A DNA stretch of 64,000 nt from Catenaria anguillulae PL171. Lineage: Eukaryota; Blastocladiomycota; Blastocladiomycetes; Blastocladiales; Catenariaceae. This document shows positions 30,476 to 39,944 of this stretch, piece by piece (within the stretch, counting starts at the first letter, position 1; the number at the start of each line of letters is the position of its first letter). Position numbers and translations under genes: made by a program. The stretch covers positions 1 to 64,000 of the forward strand of contig MCFL01000101.1 of the NCBI GenBank assembly GCA_002102555.1. Reading direction: 5' to 3'. A model generated the notes under the pieces. That model was not told the origin of the DNA, ran no database searches, and worked only from the letters and a program-made list of their open reading frames with translations.

Positions 30476-31855
30476 ATGTCCTCCCCTCTCCAAATCAACC
30501 TTATTGAAGCCAACCAAGCCTCGGGTAACGGCATTGGCCAGTTCTCCTCCACGGGCATTGACGCTTCCGCTCTCGGCCGCATTGCCCCCGGCCAAGATGT
30601 CCAGCTCAACGTGATCCAGCAAAACGCCGCCTCGGGCAACAACATTGGCCAAGCGCAATTCACCAACGTCGACGCCCTTGTGCACAAGATCAACGCCAAC
30701 CCGAACGTGGGCGACGTCCAAGTCAATTTCATCGGCGCCAACCAGGCCAGCGGCAACAACATCAACCAGACACAAGTGGCCGATGTGGGTGTTGCCTCGA
30801 CCACGGGCAAGGCTTGGGCTTCGCACTCGAGTGGCCACCACGCTCATGGTGGTTCATCTGGCGACATTCAGACCAACATCATTCAGGCCAACCAGGCATC
30901 GGGCAACAACATTGGCCAATCTCAAAACCTCAACGTCGATGTGACTGCCGTCGGCCAAGGCTCGTCGTGGGGCAACCTGCACCACGGCCACCACCACGGA
31001 ACCACCTCCGTTGGCGATGTGCAAACCAACGTGATCCAGGCCAACCAAGCTTCGGGCAACAACATTGGCCAGTTCCAGAATGCCAACGTGGACGTGACCG
31101 CCATTGGCCACTCTGGCCACCACTACAACCACCACTGGTCGTCGACGGGCGCCACCGGCGACGTCCAAACCAACGTGATCCAGGCCAATCAAGCTTCTGG
31201 CAACAACATTGGCCAGACCCAGAATGCCAACATCGACGTAACCGCTGTCGGCCACTCTGGCCACCACTACAACCACCACCACCACCAGTGGGCGTCGGGC
31301 ACCAACGGCGATGTCCAAACGAACGTCATTCAAGCCAACCAAGCATCGGGCAACAACATTGGCCAGTTCCAGAACGCCAACGTGGACGTGACCGCCGTTG
31401 GCCACTCTGGCCACCACCACGGCCACCACGGTCACTGGTCGTCGGGTGCCAACGGTGACGTCCAAACCAACGTGATTCAGGCCAATCAAGCTTCTGGCAA
31501 CAACATTGGCCAGGTCCAGTCTGCCAACGTCAACGTCGATGCATTTGCCGGCCACAACGGCTGGGCGCACCACCACCAGTCGCACTGGTCCAACGGCGAC
31601 GTGCAAACCAACGTCATTCAGGCCAACCAAGCCTCGGGCAACAACATTGATCAGTTCCAAAACGTCGATATCGATGTCACGGCCGTGGGAACCGGCACCG
31701 GCGGCTGGAACCACCACCACCAATGGTCGTCGGGTGCCAATGGCGATGTGCAGACCAATGTCATTCAGGCCAACCAGGCGTCTGGTAACAACATTGGTCA
31801 GTTCCAGAATGCCGATGTGGATGTCGCTTCGTTTGTTGCTCCTGCTGGCTGTTAG
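30476..31855 (+). CDS. Curlin-like Asn/Gln/His-rich tandem-repeat protein, 459 aa
   Basis: The ATG at 30476 (context ATCACCATG) opens an uninterrupted frame made of ten tandem repeats. Each repeat has a core near-identical to VQTNVIQANQASGNNIGQ, then a second strand (FQNANVDVTAVG) and a linker of 10-25 residues. Linkers 3 to 9 are His-rich (SGHHYNHHW, LHHGHHHG). The first two repeats are more diverged and lack His linkers; the last ends AGC at the stop. The spacing of Gln, Asn and Ala recalls curlin repeats (Q-G-N-A-Q) of bacterial curli, which stack as beta-solenoids and form amyloid; this is resemblance, not proven homology. There is no signal peptide or membrane segment. Asn is written almost only as AAC, which suggests high expression. 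Function unknown: structural fibre, metal buffering by His clusters, or spore/cyst component are possible. Confidence 0.85.
   Translation: MSSPLQINLIEANQASGNGIGQFSSTGIDASALGRIAPGQDVQLNVIQQNAASGNNIGQAQFTNVDALVHKINANPNVGDVQVNFIGANQASGNNINQTQVADVGVASTTGKAWASHSSGHHAHGGSSGDIQTNIIQANQASGNNIGQSQNLNVDVTAVGQGSSWGNLHHGHHHGTTSVGDVQTNVIQANQASGNNIGQFQNANVDVTAIGHSGHHYNHHWSSTGATGDVQTNVIQANQASGNNIGQTQNANIDVTAVGHSGHHYNHHHHQWASGTNGDVQTNVIQANQASGNNIGQFQNANVDVTAVGHSGHHHGHHGHWSSGANGDVQTNVIQANQASGNNIGQVQSANVNVDAFAGHNGWAHHHQSHWSNGDVQTNVIQANQASGNNIDQFQNVDIDVTAVGTGTGGWNHHHQWSSGANGDVQTNVIQANQASGNNIGQFQNADVDVASFVAPAGC
30482..31852 (+). repeat. Ten tandem coding repeats of about 110-150 bp
   Basis: Core units begin near 30488, 30599, 30716, 30863, 31016, 31160, 31310, 31457, 31598 and 31745. 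Repeats 4 to 10 share the core almost base for base, while repeats 1 to 3 have drifted. This gradient suggests that the array grew by recent duplication at its 3' side. Linkers vary in length and in number of His codons (CAC), and are likely to be polymorphic between strains. Confidence 0.8.
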
Positions 31856-32110
31856 ATTCACTTTTCACTTGCCCTTTGTATATTTTCACTGCTGTACATT
31901 GTACATACTTGCTTGCTTGCATATTTACAATACACTCCCATACTCTTGCATTCGTGACGCAGCAGCCAAACTAAGGTGTTTGGGAAAGCGCGCATCTGAG
32001 GTACGAGCCCAACTTGCTCGAGTGGACTTGATCACTCGCCAACACCAATGAATTACTGAAATATAAATTGACGAGAAGCGAGAAAAAAAAACACAATGTT
32101 AAACCAGGCA

Positions 32111-34029
32111 ATGAAACGATCCGAGCCCAATGCATCAGGGTATCCACATGCGCAGCTCATTCCCACACGCATGCTTGTGCTGACCGACTTTGCTGCATGA
32201 TCACGATCCTGTCGCAGGGACCAACCCGAACGTGTGATACGGTTTCGTACTGCGCTCAAGAATACCGTGTACGATGTGATGCGGGATCGCGGGTGGAAAG
32301 AGACCGAGAGGTTTGCATCTGCTTCGTTCGCCATTCACTTGCGTTTTCTGGTTGCAAACATGGTCGCGGCTCATGCCATGACTCCGCAATTGTTATGAAT
32401 AGTGAGACCGAATGGGACTTTTTCTGGTGTGATATCCACTGGCTCCACGAGTTCTACGACGGATTGTACTTGCGTGAGGATCAAAAGATCAATCATTTCA
32501 AGAATCACTATGAGGTACCGAGCTGTTGCTGCTCGCTCAACTCGCGTCATTCCCACACCTTCTGACCAACCACGATTCCGCGTCCTCGCACTTCACAGCT
32601 CACGCGCAAGGACTTGCTCGTGAAAAACATGAAGCGCATGCTGAAGGAAACCTCCAAACTGCCCGCTCGCCAGGGCGGTGGTAAAGAGGTTGCTGTGCGG
32701 TACGACCGCATCGCGAAATCGTTTGTGCTGCCACAGGAACACGCCCTGTTTCAAGAAGAGTTCAAGCGCAATGCCGGGACCGTGTGGATCATGAAGCCTG
32801 TCGGCAAGGCTCAGGGGCGCGGCATCTTTTTGATCAACAAGATGTCGCAGGTGAATGGGTGGCGCAAGGATCCGAGGTTGATGGCCAGGGGAGAGAATGG
32901 GGAGCCGGTGGAAGGCCCAGAGGCGTACATTGTGCAGCGGTACATTGATCGGCCGTATTTGATTGGTGGTATGTGGCCGGTGTACTTGCCTTGATGCTTC
33001 CCAGGATGGCGTTGACAGTTGACGTGGTTGCTCTCGCGAATGCAGGCAAAAAGTTTGATATTCGCGCCTACACACTCGTCACGTCGTGGAACCCTCTGAC
33101 AGTCTACATTCACCGCCACGCTTTTTGCCGCTTTTCCAACACGCCGTTCAGCATGGATGCCAAGGATATTTCCAACATGTGTATGGAACATGTGAATTCG
33201 CATCTTCCTCCTAGCCTGATCGTGAACGACTGACATTGGATGGATGAAATTCCCATGATTTCCCAGATATTCACGCAACCAACGTGGCGATTCAAAAGAC
33301 GGCGCCCAACTACGACGGCAGCAAGGGATGCAAATGGCTCATCCGCAACTTGAAAACCTACCTGCTGTCAAAGCACGGCGAGGAACCCGTCCGCACCTTG
33401 TTCAACGATATTGAGGAGCTCATGGTTCGTGCCCTTGTGTCGGTGCAAAAGATCATGATCAACGACAAGCACTGCTTTGAATTGTACGCGCCCGCCGCCC
33501 ATTCATTGACTTGGGCAGTCAGCTACGCTTACCCAATCGCCGCTCCTTGTGCACCACAGGTACGGCTACGATATCCTCATTGACCAAGACCTGCGCCCGT
33601 GGCTGCTGGAAATCAACGCGTCACCGTCGCTGTCGGCCGAGACCCAGTGGGACTATGACCTCAAGTACGGATTGTTGAACGACGCCTTTGACGTGGTGGA
33701 CTTGGAAGGCCGCTTCAGTTCAAGTAATGGGACGACAGGGAGTGGGAGCGGTGTAAGTGACTCGTCAGCGGCGCCTCGAACGCGGGTTGGTGGGTTCGAT
33801 TTGGTTTACCGAGACGGTCCAATTCCGCATCAGAATGCCAGTGTTTACGAAACATACTTGGGTGCGTTAAATCACTTTCTTTCTAGCTGCTTCATATCCT
33901 GATAAGCATTATTTTACAGGTGCATATCATCCCATCAAGCCGTCGCCCCGCAAGTTTGGCCGCCGCAAGCGGCCGCCCCAGCAACCGGGAACAAGTCCAT
34001 CGCCGCTCGGCCAAGCTTCAACACCTTGA
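32111..34029 (+). CDS. TTLL9: Tubulin polyglutamylase TTLL9-like, eight exons
   Basis: Exons: 32111-32139, 32218-32310, 32403-32514, 32599-32968, 33046-33180, 33267-33483, 33560-33861 and 33920-34029; introns are 58-92 nt, all GT-AG. Total 1368 nt, 455 aa, close to the ~440 aa of animal TTLL9. Family landmarks appear in order: FRTALKNTVYDVMRDRGW, EWDFFWCDIHWLHEF, NHFKNHYELTRKDLLVKN, WIMKPVGKAQGRGIFL (ATP-grasp), YLIGGKKFDIRAYTLV, IHATNVAIQKTAP, KHCFELYGYDILIDQD and WLLEINASPSLS with metal/ATP-binding Glu and Asn. TTLL9 adds glutamates to axonemal tubulin, so this gene implies a flagellated cell. The short basic tail (KFGRRKRPPQQPG) may bind microtubules. It converges with the DnaJ gene. Confidence 0.93.
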
Positions 34030-34411
34030 GTGTGCCCAACATCAGCTGAACGATATGCTCGCAATTTACGTATACATGAAAAGTAACCGTGTATATGGCG
34101 ATGCTAGACCGGAGGAGGATAAAACAAGTTGACAAAGTACAGATGAGGAAAAGTATAACACAAAGAACTGAACACACGAAAGAGAAAACAACAGGCCGGC
34201 GTGAATGACTACCAACTAAAGAACGGATGACTACTAGACAAACCGAGTACAAAAGGGGAGAGAATGCGAAGGGGAATCTACCTGTACAGTTGCATGGGAA
34301 GGATCGAGTCGCAGGACGGAGCAGCACATGAAATGTAGAGCGGGCGCGAGGTGGGTGACGAGTGCAAACAACAGTGACAACAACGAACAAACGACGCGAG
34401 TCGTGGGGGCC
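34030..34411. terminator. Convergent 3' UTR region (TTLL9 and DnaJ)
   Basis: About 380 bp between the stop codons of two convergent genes. The left part (34070-34200) is A-rich (AAAACAAGTTGACAAAG, GAAAAGTATAACAC), fitting polyadenylation of TTLL9. No gene is seen on either strand. Precise cleavage sites cannot be read from the sequence. Confidence 0.4.
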
Positions 34412-36195
34412 TTATTGCTGAGCGCAACCGGGTGGATGACCATGCATGTGATCATCGTCGTCACTCCACTCCTCGGAGTCCGAGTGCGCAGCGCCATGGT
34501 GGCTGCGGTACTCTGTCCGGTTGGCAGCGCTTTCCAACGTGACTGGGTCCACAATCGCATCCTTTGCCGGCTTGGCGTACTTGCGTCCTGCCGGAAACAG
34601 GTCGCGCAACTGGTCGAGCTTCTCGGGCGATGCCCACAAGTCGCGCGGGAACTCGACATCGAATCGAATAAACAAGTCGCCCTTGTCGCCCGACCGCTTC
34701 ACGCGCGGCATGCCCTCGCCCTCGACACGCTTGACATCCCTGGGCTTGATGACGTGCCCCGCCGGATGCGTAATCTCAATGTACCGGCCGTCGAGATGCT
34801 TGATGTGGCGGGTGAAGCCGCAAAGCGCCTCGGACAAGCTAATCTCCAAGTCGGTTTCGAGATCGTCGCCCACAACCGTAAACACGGGATGCTCCTTGAC
34901 GTTGAGCACAATGACCACGTCGCCGGGCTGGGTGCCAGGCTCCTGGTCGGCCTCGCCCTTGAGCGTGATTTTGGATCCGTCGCGCATGCCCTTTTCCACA
35001 CGAATCTCGACCGTCTTGGTTTCGGATTGCACGCGCTTGCCCTTGCACTTTTTGCACTTGTCCTTGTTGGCCATGGTTTCGCCCGACCCGTGGCATGTTT
35101 GGCACTCGACCACAGCTTGTGTGTACATGCCGGGGCCAACGGGGCGCACGACCGTCTTGTGGCCCTTGCCTTCACATCCGCCGCACCGCTTGAGGTTCTT
35201 GCCACCCTTTCTGTGCACGGAAAAAAAAAGTTCCGGCATGAGAGTTAGCGCGAGTCAAAAGAAAACGCAAGAAAATGGGAGTGCGCACCCCTTGCAGGAA
35301 CTGCAAATGACATCCTTGGTCAAGGACTGCTTGAGCACCTTGCCATTGTACAAATCCTCGAGTGTCACAGAGAGATCGACGCGCACGTTGGAGCTGCGAC
35401 GAGGCCCGCGCTGGCCGCCACGACCGCCACGGCCACCACCCGACTCGAAGTGGAACCCGCCAGGACCGCCACCCATGAACGCTTCGAACAGGTCGTGGAC
35501 GTCAAACTGTGGGTATACAACAGGGGACGAGTCTGCTTGAGCAAAGCAAATGAATCTACCAAGAGAGACAACAAAGCTTTCGTACCGGTCCGTCGCCTGG
35601 GAATCCACCGCCACCATTCATGCCCTCTTCGCCAAAGCGGTCGTACATTTCACGCTTTTCCGGATCCGAGAGAATTTCGTACGCTTGACTGTTGGATTTC
35701 ACGAACCGGCAATGAGTCAGCACCCGCGAAGATGATGCGATGGATTCAAAACACTCAAGTGTACCTGACTTCCTTGAAGCGGTCTTCTGCATCAGCGTCG
35801 CCAGAGTTCTTGTCAGGGTCTGAGAACAACGAGACAAGTGTAGTCAGAAAACATCGTCACGAGAATGAGCACAAATCGGAACTGAGGATTAACGTACGGT
35901 ACTTCAAGGCGAGCTTGCTGGAAGGTAGAAGGAAACGAAAAAGGAGCAGAACGATGACAAGATAAGTAACACTCGTCGTGTGGACTCAACAAGCGAAAAA
36001 TTGACGTTGCGTACCGGTAAGCCTACTTGCCGTCAGGTGTCAGGTGAAATTGAGGTGACGGACAACATAGTATTCTTCGTCAGTTTTCAAAGCATCCTTG
36101 ATTGCGGTACTGGGCGACCAACGTGCCTTCTTAAGCTCATCTTCGGAGGCGCCAGGGCTTACACCGAGGATATCGTAAAGGCGGGTTTCAGACAT
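34412..36195 (-). CDS. Type I DnaJ/Hsp40 (Ydj1/DNAJA type) with CaaX box, seven exons
   Basis: Exons on the minus strand: 36127-36195, 36015-36022 (8 nt), 35898-35917 (20 nt), 35765-35819, 35586-35688, 35289-35506, 34412-35210. Total 1272 nt, 423 aa. The J domain reads MSETRLYDILGVSPGASED, then ELKK|AYR|KLALKYH|PDKN with the HPD motif split by introns. A Gly-rich region (GGGRGGRGGQRG) follows. Four zinc-binding CxxC units are CSSCKG, CGGCEGKG, CQTCHGSG and CKKCKGKR. The two beta-rich substrate domains come next. The protein ends CAQQ, a farnesylation CaaX box as in yeast Ydj1 (CASQ). Role: ATPase activator of cytosolic Hsp70. The first intron (36023-36126) appears to use a GC donor. It is divergent from LSm2. 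Confidence 0.92.
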
Positions 36196-36599
36196 GGCTG
36201 ATAATGCTAAAGTGAGCAGCTGTTGGACTTGGCAGTCGGTCGGTCGGCTGGGACTGGCCTGTCGGTGGCAAAAGAGGCGCAGTTGCGTTGGAGCTCGGTC
36301 GGGTCGGGAGAGGAGCAAGCAGTCAATGAAGATTGAATGCGGCGAGTCTTGTGAGCATGCAGAGCGGATTCGTAGCGAGCGTCCAGACAATTTTTTTTTT
36401 TCTTCAACTCTTGATTTCTACAGAGATGGGATCGCCATCTTCATGACACCCAAACGATCGGCGACCCACTGTGCCATCACTTCGCTGTTCAGTGCGCTGT
36501 TCTGCTCGAGCGCACCTTCGACTTGCAATGTACTGCTGCTATGAACCGATGAATCCGCTTATCACTCTCTGAAACTCGCCCAAGCCGCCCGCCTACACA
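36196..36599. promoter_or_regulatory. Divergent promoter, DnaJ and LSm2
   Basis: 404 bp between start codons. It contains a T11 run near 36391-36401. Words similar to heat-shock elements (GAAnnTTC in either orientation) are present only as isolated half-sites, so heat-shock control of DnaJ is plausible but not shown. No coding frame. Confidence 0.4.
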
Positions 36600-37078
36600 A
36601 TGGTATTCACTTGCAGGCATTCCGGAGACAAATCTCACGCCAACATTCAACGGATCATCTCTTTGCGCTTGCACGCAATCTGACTCCTCAACATTTTGCC
36701 ACCTCTGTCCCCCACCAGCTCTTCTACTCCTTCTTCAAGTCTTTGGTCAACCAAGAGGTCACTGTTGAACTGAAAAACGACATGTCAATCAAGGGCACCA
36801 TCCAATCCGTCGACCAGTTTCTCAACATCAAGCTCGACAAGGTCCAAGTCCAAGATACGGCGCGGTATCCTCACGTGGTTCGTCCCTCTTCATCCTGCGG
36901 GACTTCCGCGTGCAACATGACTGACATTGCCTCTCTGTCCGTTAAGATGACACTCAAGAACTGCTTCATTCGCGGGTCGACTGTTCGCTACGTGCATCTC
37001 AACCCAAAAGACGTGGACGTGCAGTTGATGCAGGACGCAACTCGGCGCGAAGCATCTGCAACAGCAACTCGCAAGTGA
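36600..37078 (+). CDS. LSM2: LSm2, U6 snRNA-associated Sm-like protein, three exons
   Basis: LSm2 is part of the LSm2-8 ring on U6 snRNA and the LSm1-7 ring in mRNA decay. The coding part of exon 1 is only the ATG at 36600-36602. Intron 36603-36718 (GTATTC...CCACCAG, 116 nt) is followed by exon 2, 36719-36877, reading LFYSFFKSLVNQEVTVELKN with MSIKGTIQSVDQFLNIKL (Sm1 motif). Intron 36878-36946 (69 nt) leads to exon 3, 36947-37078, with KNCFIRGSTVRYVHL (Sm2 motif) and QLMQDATRREA. Total 294 nt, 97 aa, compared with 95 in human. Match to LSm2 is nearly residue by residue, so the gene call is very safe and the splice sites are fixed by the family pattern. Confidence 0.94.
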
Positions 37079-37201
37079 GTTATGGTGGCTTGTGTCATAG
37101 TGGATCGTTGTACATAATACCTGCTTTCTGTGTGGCGAGCGCAAAGGATCCATTTCAGTTAGTGTTGGTTGGTTGGTTGGTTGCAAGGCCTTGATCTTGA
37201 G

Positions 37202-37399
37202 CTAATCGGTTGCATGTGAGAATTGCCATGACTTACGGTAGGTGGCCGCCTGCTCGAGAAACAAGGATTGGGCCTTGACGCTCGCACGCAGCACATCGAT
37301 ATCCGCATACAAATGTGAGTTTACTTTTTGGATCCGAGGCAGACAGAAGCGTCGCCTTATTTTCGCAAATTCGTGCAGCTGACCCGCCACGCACGCCAT
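37202..37399 (-). CDS. Possible small helical protein gene (uncertain)
   Basis: An ATG at 37399 opens a 65-residue frame with a helical, coiled-coil-like stretch (LYADIDVLRASVKAQSLFLEQAATY). Directly after TAC C there is a strong donor GTAAGT (37230-37225 on the minus strand), and a branch-like ACTAAC with an acceptor CACACAG follows near 37130. The protein may thus continue leftward over the LSm2 3' end. It could also be chance, as it overlaps the upstream region of the ankyrin-like gene. I cannot name a family. Confidence 0.3.
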   Translation of the reverse strand: MACVAGQLHEFAKIRRRFCLPRIQKVNSHLYADIDVLRASVKAQSLFLEQAATYRKSWQFSHATD

Positions 37400-37493
37400 C
37401 CTCCCCTCGCAGCTCACGTACAGGTCACTTGTTCGTGTGCAGACGTATTATTCATGCAATGAAACATGCCCACAAAAGCTACCGCATTACACA

Positions 37494-39593
37494 ATGGCAG
37501 ACCCACCCATGCTGATCCTCGAACTGGTCGGCCCGATCCTTTCACACGCCATTCGACTTGTCCGCCCTCGCCACCTCGACCAATCCCAACATCTTGCCCA
37601 AATCCTCAATGTCGTTCCTCGCTCCTACATGCCCACGGTTACTGATACGGCCATCATGGTCATGCCCTGGATCGATACCGAATTCGCATGCAAGCTGGGC
37701 GACCTGTGGTTGCTCGACACTCTTCACGATCGCCTTGCACGTTCGCCCATGTGCCGGCCGCTGCACTTTGCAGCCAATCGGGCGTTGCGCATGGCCGCCG
37801 ACGCCGGCAACGTACATGTCTTGGACTGGTGGTTGGCTCGCTTTGCAAAGTTGGATTACACAAGCGACAATGCGATTCTCATGTCGAGTTCTCGGTCTGG
37901 AAATCTGAATGTCCTGCAATGGTGGATGCGGGTTCCAAGGGCAAACAAGATGTATAGAGCTGGCTGGGCAATTGAAATGGCAACCAAGAGCGGCCACATT
38001 GACATCCTCGAGTGTTTTCGGGCGAATGGGTTCACGTTTTCGTACCTGTACTATGAGCCGCAAGACGTGGTTTTGAATCAACATGTGCATGTCGTGAAGT
38101 GGTGGATCGAGCACGACTTGCTTGCCAAGTTTCCCAAGCAAATGTTGAAATACGCCATGGTGGCTGCCTTGATTCAAGGCGACCGCCAAACGCTCGACGT
38201 ATTGTTGGCCACACCCGATATTCAGACACGCTTCAAGGATTCGGAAATTGCGCACATCGCCTCGTTCGCGTGTGCGACGGGCGACCTTGAGTTTATCAAT
38301 CATTGCCACCGCCTCTGCCCAGGCGGCGGCATCCCGGAGCCCATCGGTTACATTGTTGCGAGCGCATTTGGCGATGGCGGACACTTGCATGTCTTGGACT
38401 GGTTGGTCAAGCGCAATGCACCGTATGCTCATGTCAAACTCACATATCCAGACTGGCGACTTCTCGACGAGCGCATGGTCAAGCAGGTTGATTTGTCCAT
38501 GATGCGTCGGATTGCGCTCGAGTTCAGCCCATTCTTTTTTGCAATTGCAAAAGGCCACCTTGCAGTCCTTGATTGGCTTCAAGCGCATTCCTTCGCTCCC
38601 TCTTTGCAAGGAGACAAGTATGCTCTTCAATTTGCATCAGCACCGACCCTGGACTGGATTCAGACACATCAACCCGACCTTTTGGCAGTGGCCGACGTAG
38701 ATGTGTGCTTGCAACACGCTTCAAAGGTTGGCGACGTTGGTGTGCTTGATTGGTGGGCGAGGCAGGTCGGGTTGGACAGCAAAATGACACGGCCCGTTTC
38801 ACTGCGTGAAGCGCCGGTTGCAGTGTGGGAATGGTGGGTCAAGTCTGGATTACCATTTCACTTTCACGAGCCCGGCGACCGCGCGCGGCGGTTTGATTCT
38901 CCACCTCCCCTCAATGTGTGCGAATGGCTGTTGCGAAATGGTCAATTGCCCATGTGGAAGCTGCCAGAGTGGATTACCAAGATTGGCTATTCTGCCCAGG
39001 ACGATAGCTTTCTGTCATGGCTTGACGCACATGACCTGATTCAGCCTTTGCTTGAGACAATGCAGGAGCAGCATTGGCCAATGCATACGAACGACTCGTC
39101 AAGTCTCACTTGGACGAGTCTGCTTTGGTGGATGGACAAGGTCGGCCCGCGATTCAAGGATCTGCTGCAACAGATTCCATTGTCATTCACCAACACGCTC
39201 ATGCTGGATTACATTTGGAAAGCGTGTGGCAAAGGCAACAGCATCTCGCTCGATGGTGACCGGCTGTCGCTGTGGAACGGGCACCGTGCACTCGAATGGG
39301 GATTGGCGGCGGGGGTCAGCATTCACCAAAAGTTTGCATTCAAGAACGCGACCAGTGGCGCGCAAGACAACAGCTGTCTGGAGACTCTGGAATGGTGGTG
39401 CAAGAATCGGGTGCTCATACAACCGGCCATTCCAAAAGCGCGCAGCGTGGCCAAGCTTTGCCGGGGCAACGAGGAAGTGTGGGCGTGGTGGGAAAGGTCA
39501 GGGCTGTTGTCGGACATTGCAGACGTTGCCAACGAGCTGGACGATATTTTCATGACTGAAGAACCAAGCGAGGATTCCGAGTTGGACGATTGA
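37494..39593 (+). CDS. Trp-rich ankyrin-like repeat protein, 699 aa (diverged member)
   Basis: The ATG at 37494 is chosen because upstream in-frame starts are only GTG. The N-terminus (PPMLILELVGPILSHAIRLV) has the same layout as the other family members (LAEPILAICVHLV). Repeats with NVHVLDWWLARF, GHIDILECF, HLHVLDWLVK and VGVLDWWARQV run to the end, followed by a region with VWAWWERSGLLSD in place of the usual RAKxWWAKSGLV, and an acidic tail (TEEPSEDSELDD). The frame is intact. It is the most diverged of the seven copies and lies between LSm2 and SGT1, away from the others, so it is probably the oldest. Confidence 0.75.
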   Translation: MADPPMLILELVGPILSHAIRLVRPRHLDQSQHLAQILNVVPRSYMPTVTDTAIMVMPWIDTEFACKLGDLWLLDTLHDRLARSPMCRPLHFAANRALRMAADAGNVHVLDWWLARFAKLDYTSDNAILMSSSRSGNLNVLQWWMRVPRANKMYRAGWAIEMATKSGHIDILECFRANGFTFSYLYYEPQDVVLNQHVHVVKWWIEHDLLAKFPKQMLKYAMVAALIQGDRQTLDVLLATPDIQTRFKDSEIAHIASFACATGDLEFINHCHRLCPGGGIPEPIGYIVASAFGDGGHLHVLDWLVKRNAPYAHVKLTYPDWRLLDERMVKQVDLSMMRRIALEFSPFFFAIAKGHLAVLDWLQAHSFAPSLQGDKYALQFASAPTLDWIQTHQPDLLAVADVDVCLQHASKVGDVGVLDWWARQVGLDSKMTRPVSLREAPVAVWEWWVKSGLPFHFHEPGDRARRFDSPPPLNVCEWLLRNGQLPMWKLPEWITKIGYSAQDDSFLSWLDAHDLIQPLLETMQEQHWPMHTNDSSSLTWTSLLWWMDKVGPRFKDLLQQIPLSFTNTLMLDYIWKACGKGNSISLDGDRLSLWNGHRALEWGLAAGVSIHQKFAFKNATSGAQDNSCLETLEWWCKNRVLIQPAIPKARSVAKLCRGNEEVWAWWERSGLLSDIADVANELDDIFMTEEPSEDSELDD

Positions 39594-39944
39594 AGAATGT
39601 CGGGTGTGCACAAAGCAAGTTTTGTATTGTGTTGAATGTTCTTTCCATTTCGGCTGAGGACATGTCTACATCTTGAATTGCGGCATGCTACGGCGCATTT
39701 GATGTCCTCGCCCTGTAGCCTGCGCTCATCTCTTGCAGCCCGATCAGTCAATGCGGCGCCGGCCCGAGCAACCGACGTCCAGTTGCAAACCAATCAACGT
39801 CACCAAGGCCAAAGATAAATACATAAGAAAAATGACTTGCTCCAAATCATGACAAGAACAGCGGCATCATGACGATAATCACGACAACAACAGCGCTCGT
39901 GGTATAACAAAAACCAGACGGTTGAGAAAGGTATTCATGTGTTT
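39594..39944. terminator. Convergent 3' region, no gene seen
   Basis: Lies between the stop codons of the ankyrin-like gene and SGT1, which converge. Short AT-rich stretches near 39618-39640 and 39815-39830 (GATAAATACATAAG) may carry polyadenylation signals. Nothing else is visible. Confidence 0.4.

Noticed and set aside
30482-31852. CRISPR array
   Set aside because: The regular repeats are long, coding, in one frame, and sit in a eukaryotic intron-bearing context.
30854-31861. 335-residue open frame antisense to the repeat protein
   Set aside because: It is a mirror of the tandem repeats: repeated DNA without stops on one strand also lacks them on the other. Its composition (Val/Ala/Arg/Gly) has no independent features.
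37542-38630. 362-residue minus-strand frame antisense to the ankyrin-like gene
   Set aside because: The plus strand carries the family repeats throughout; the same antisense pattern appears opposite other ankyrin copies.
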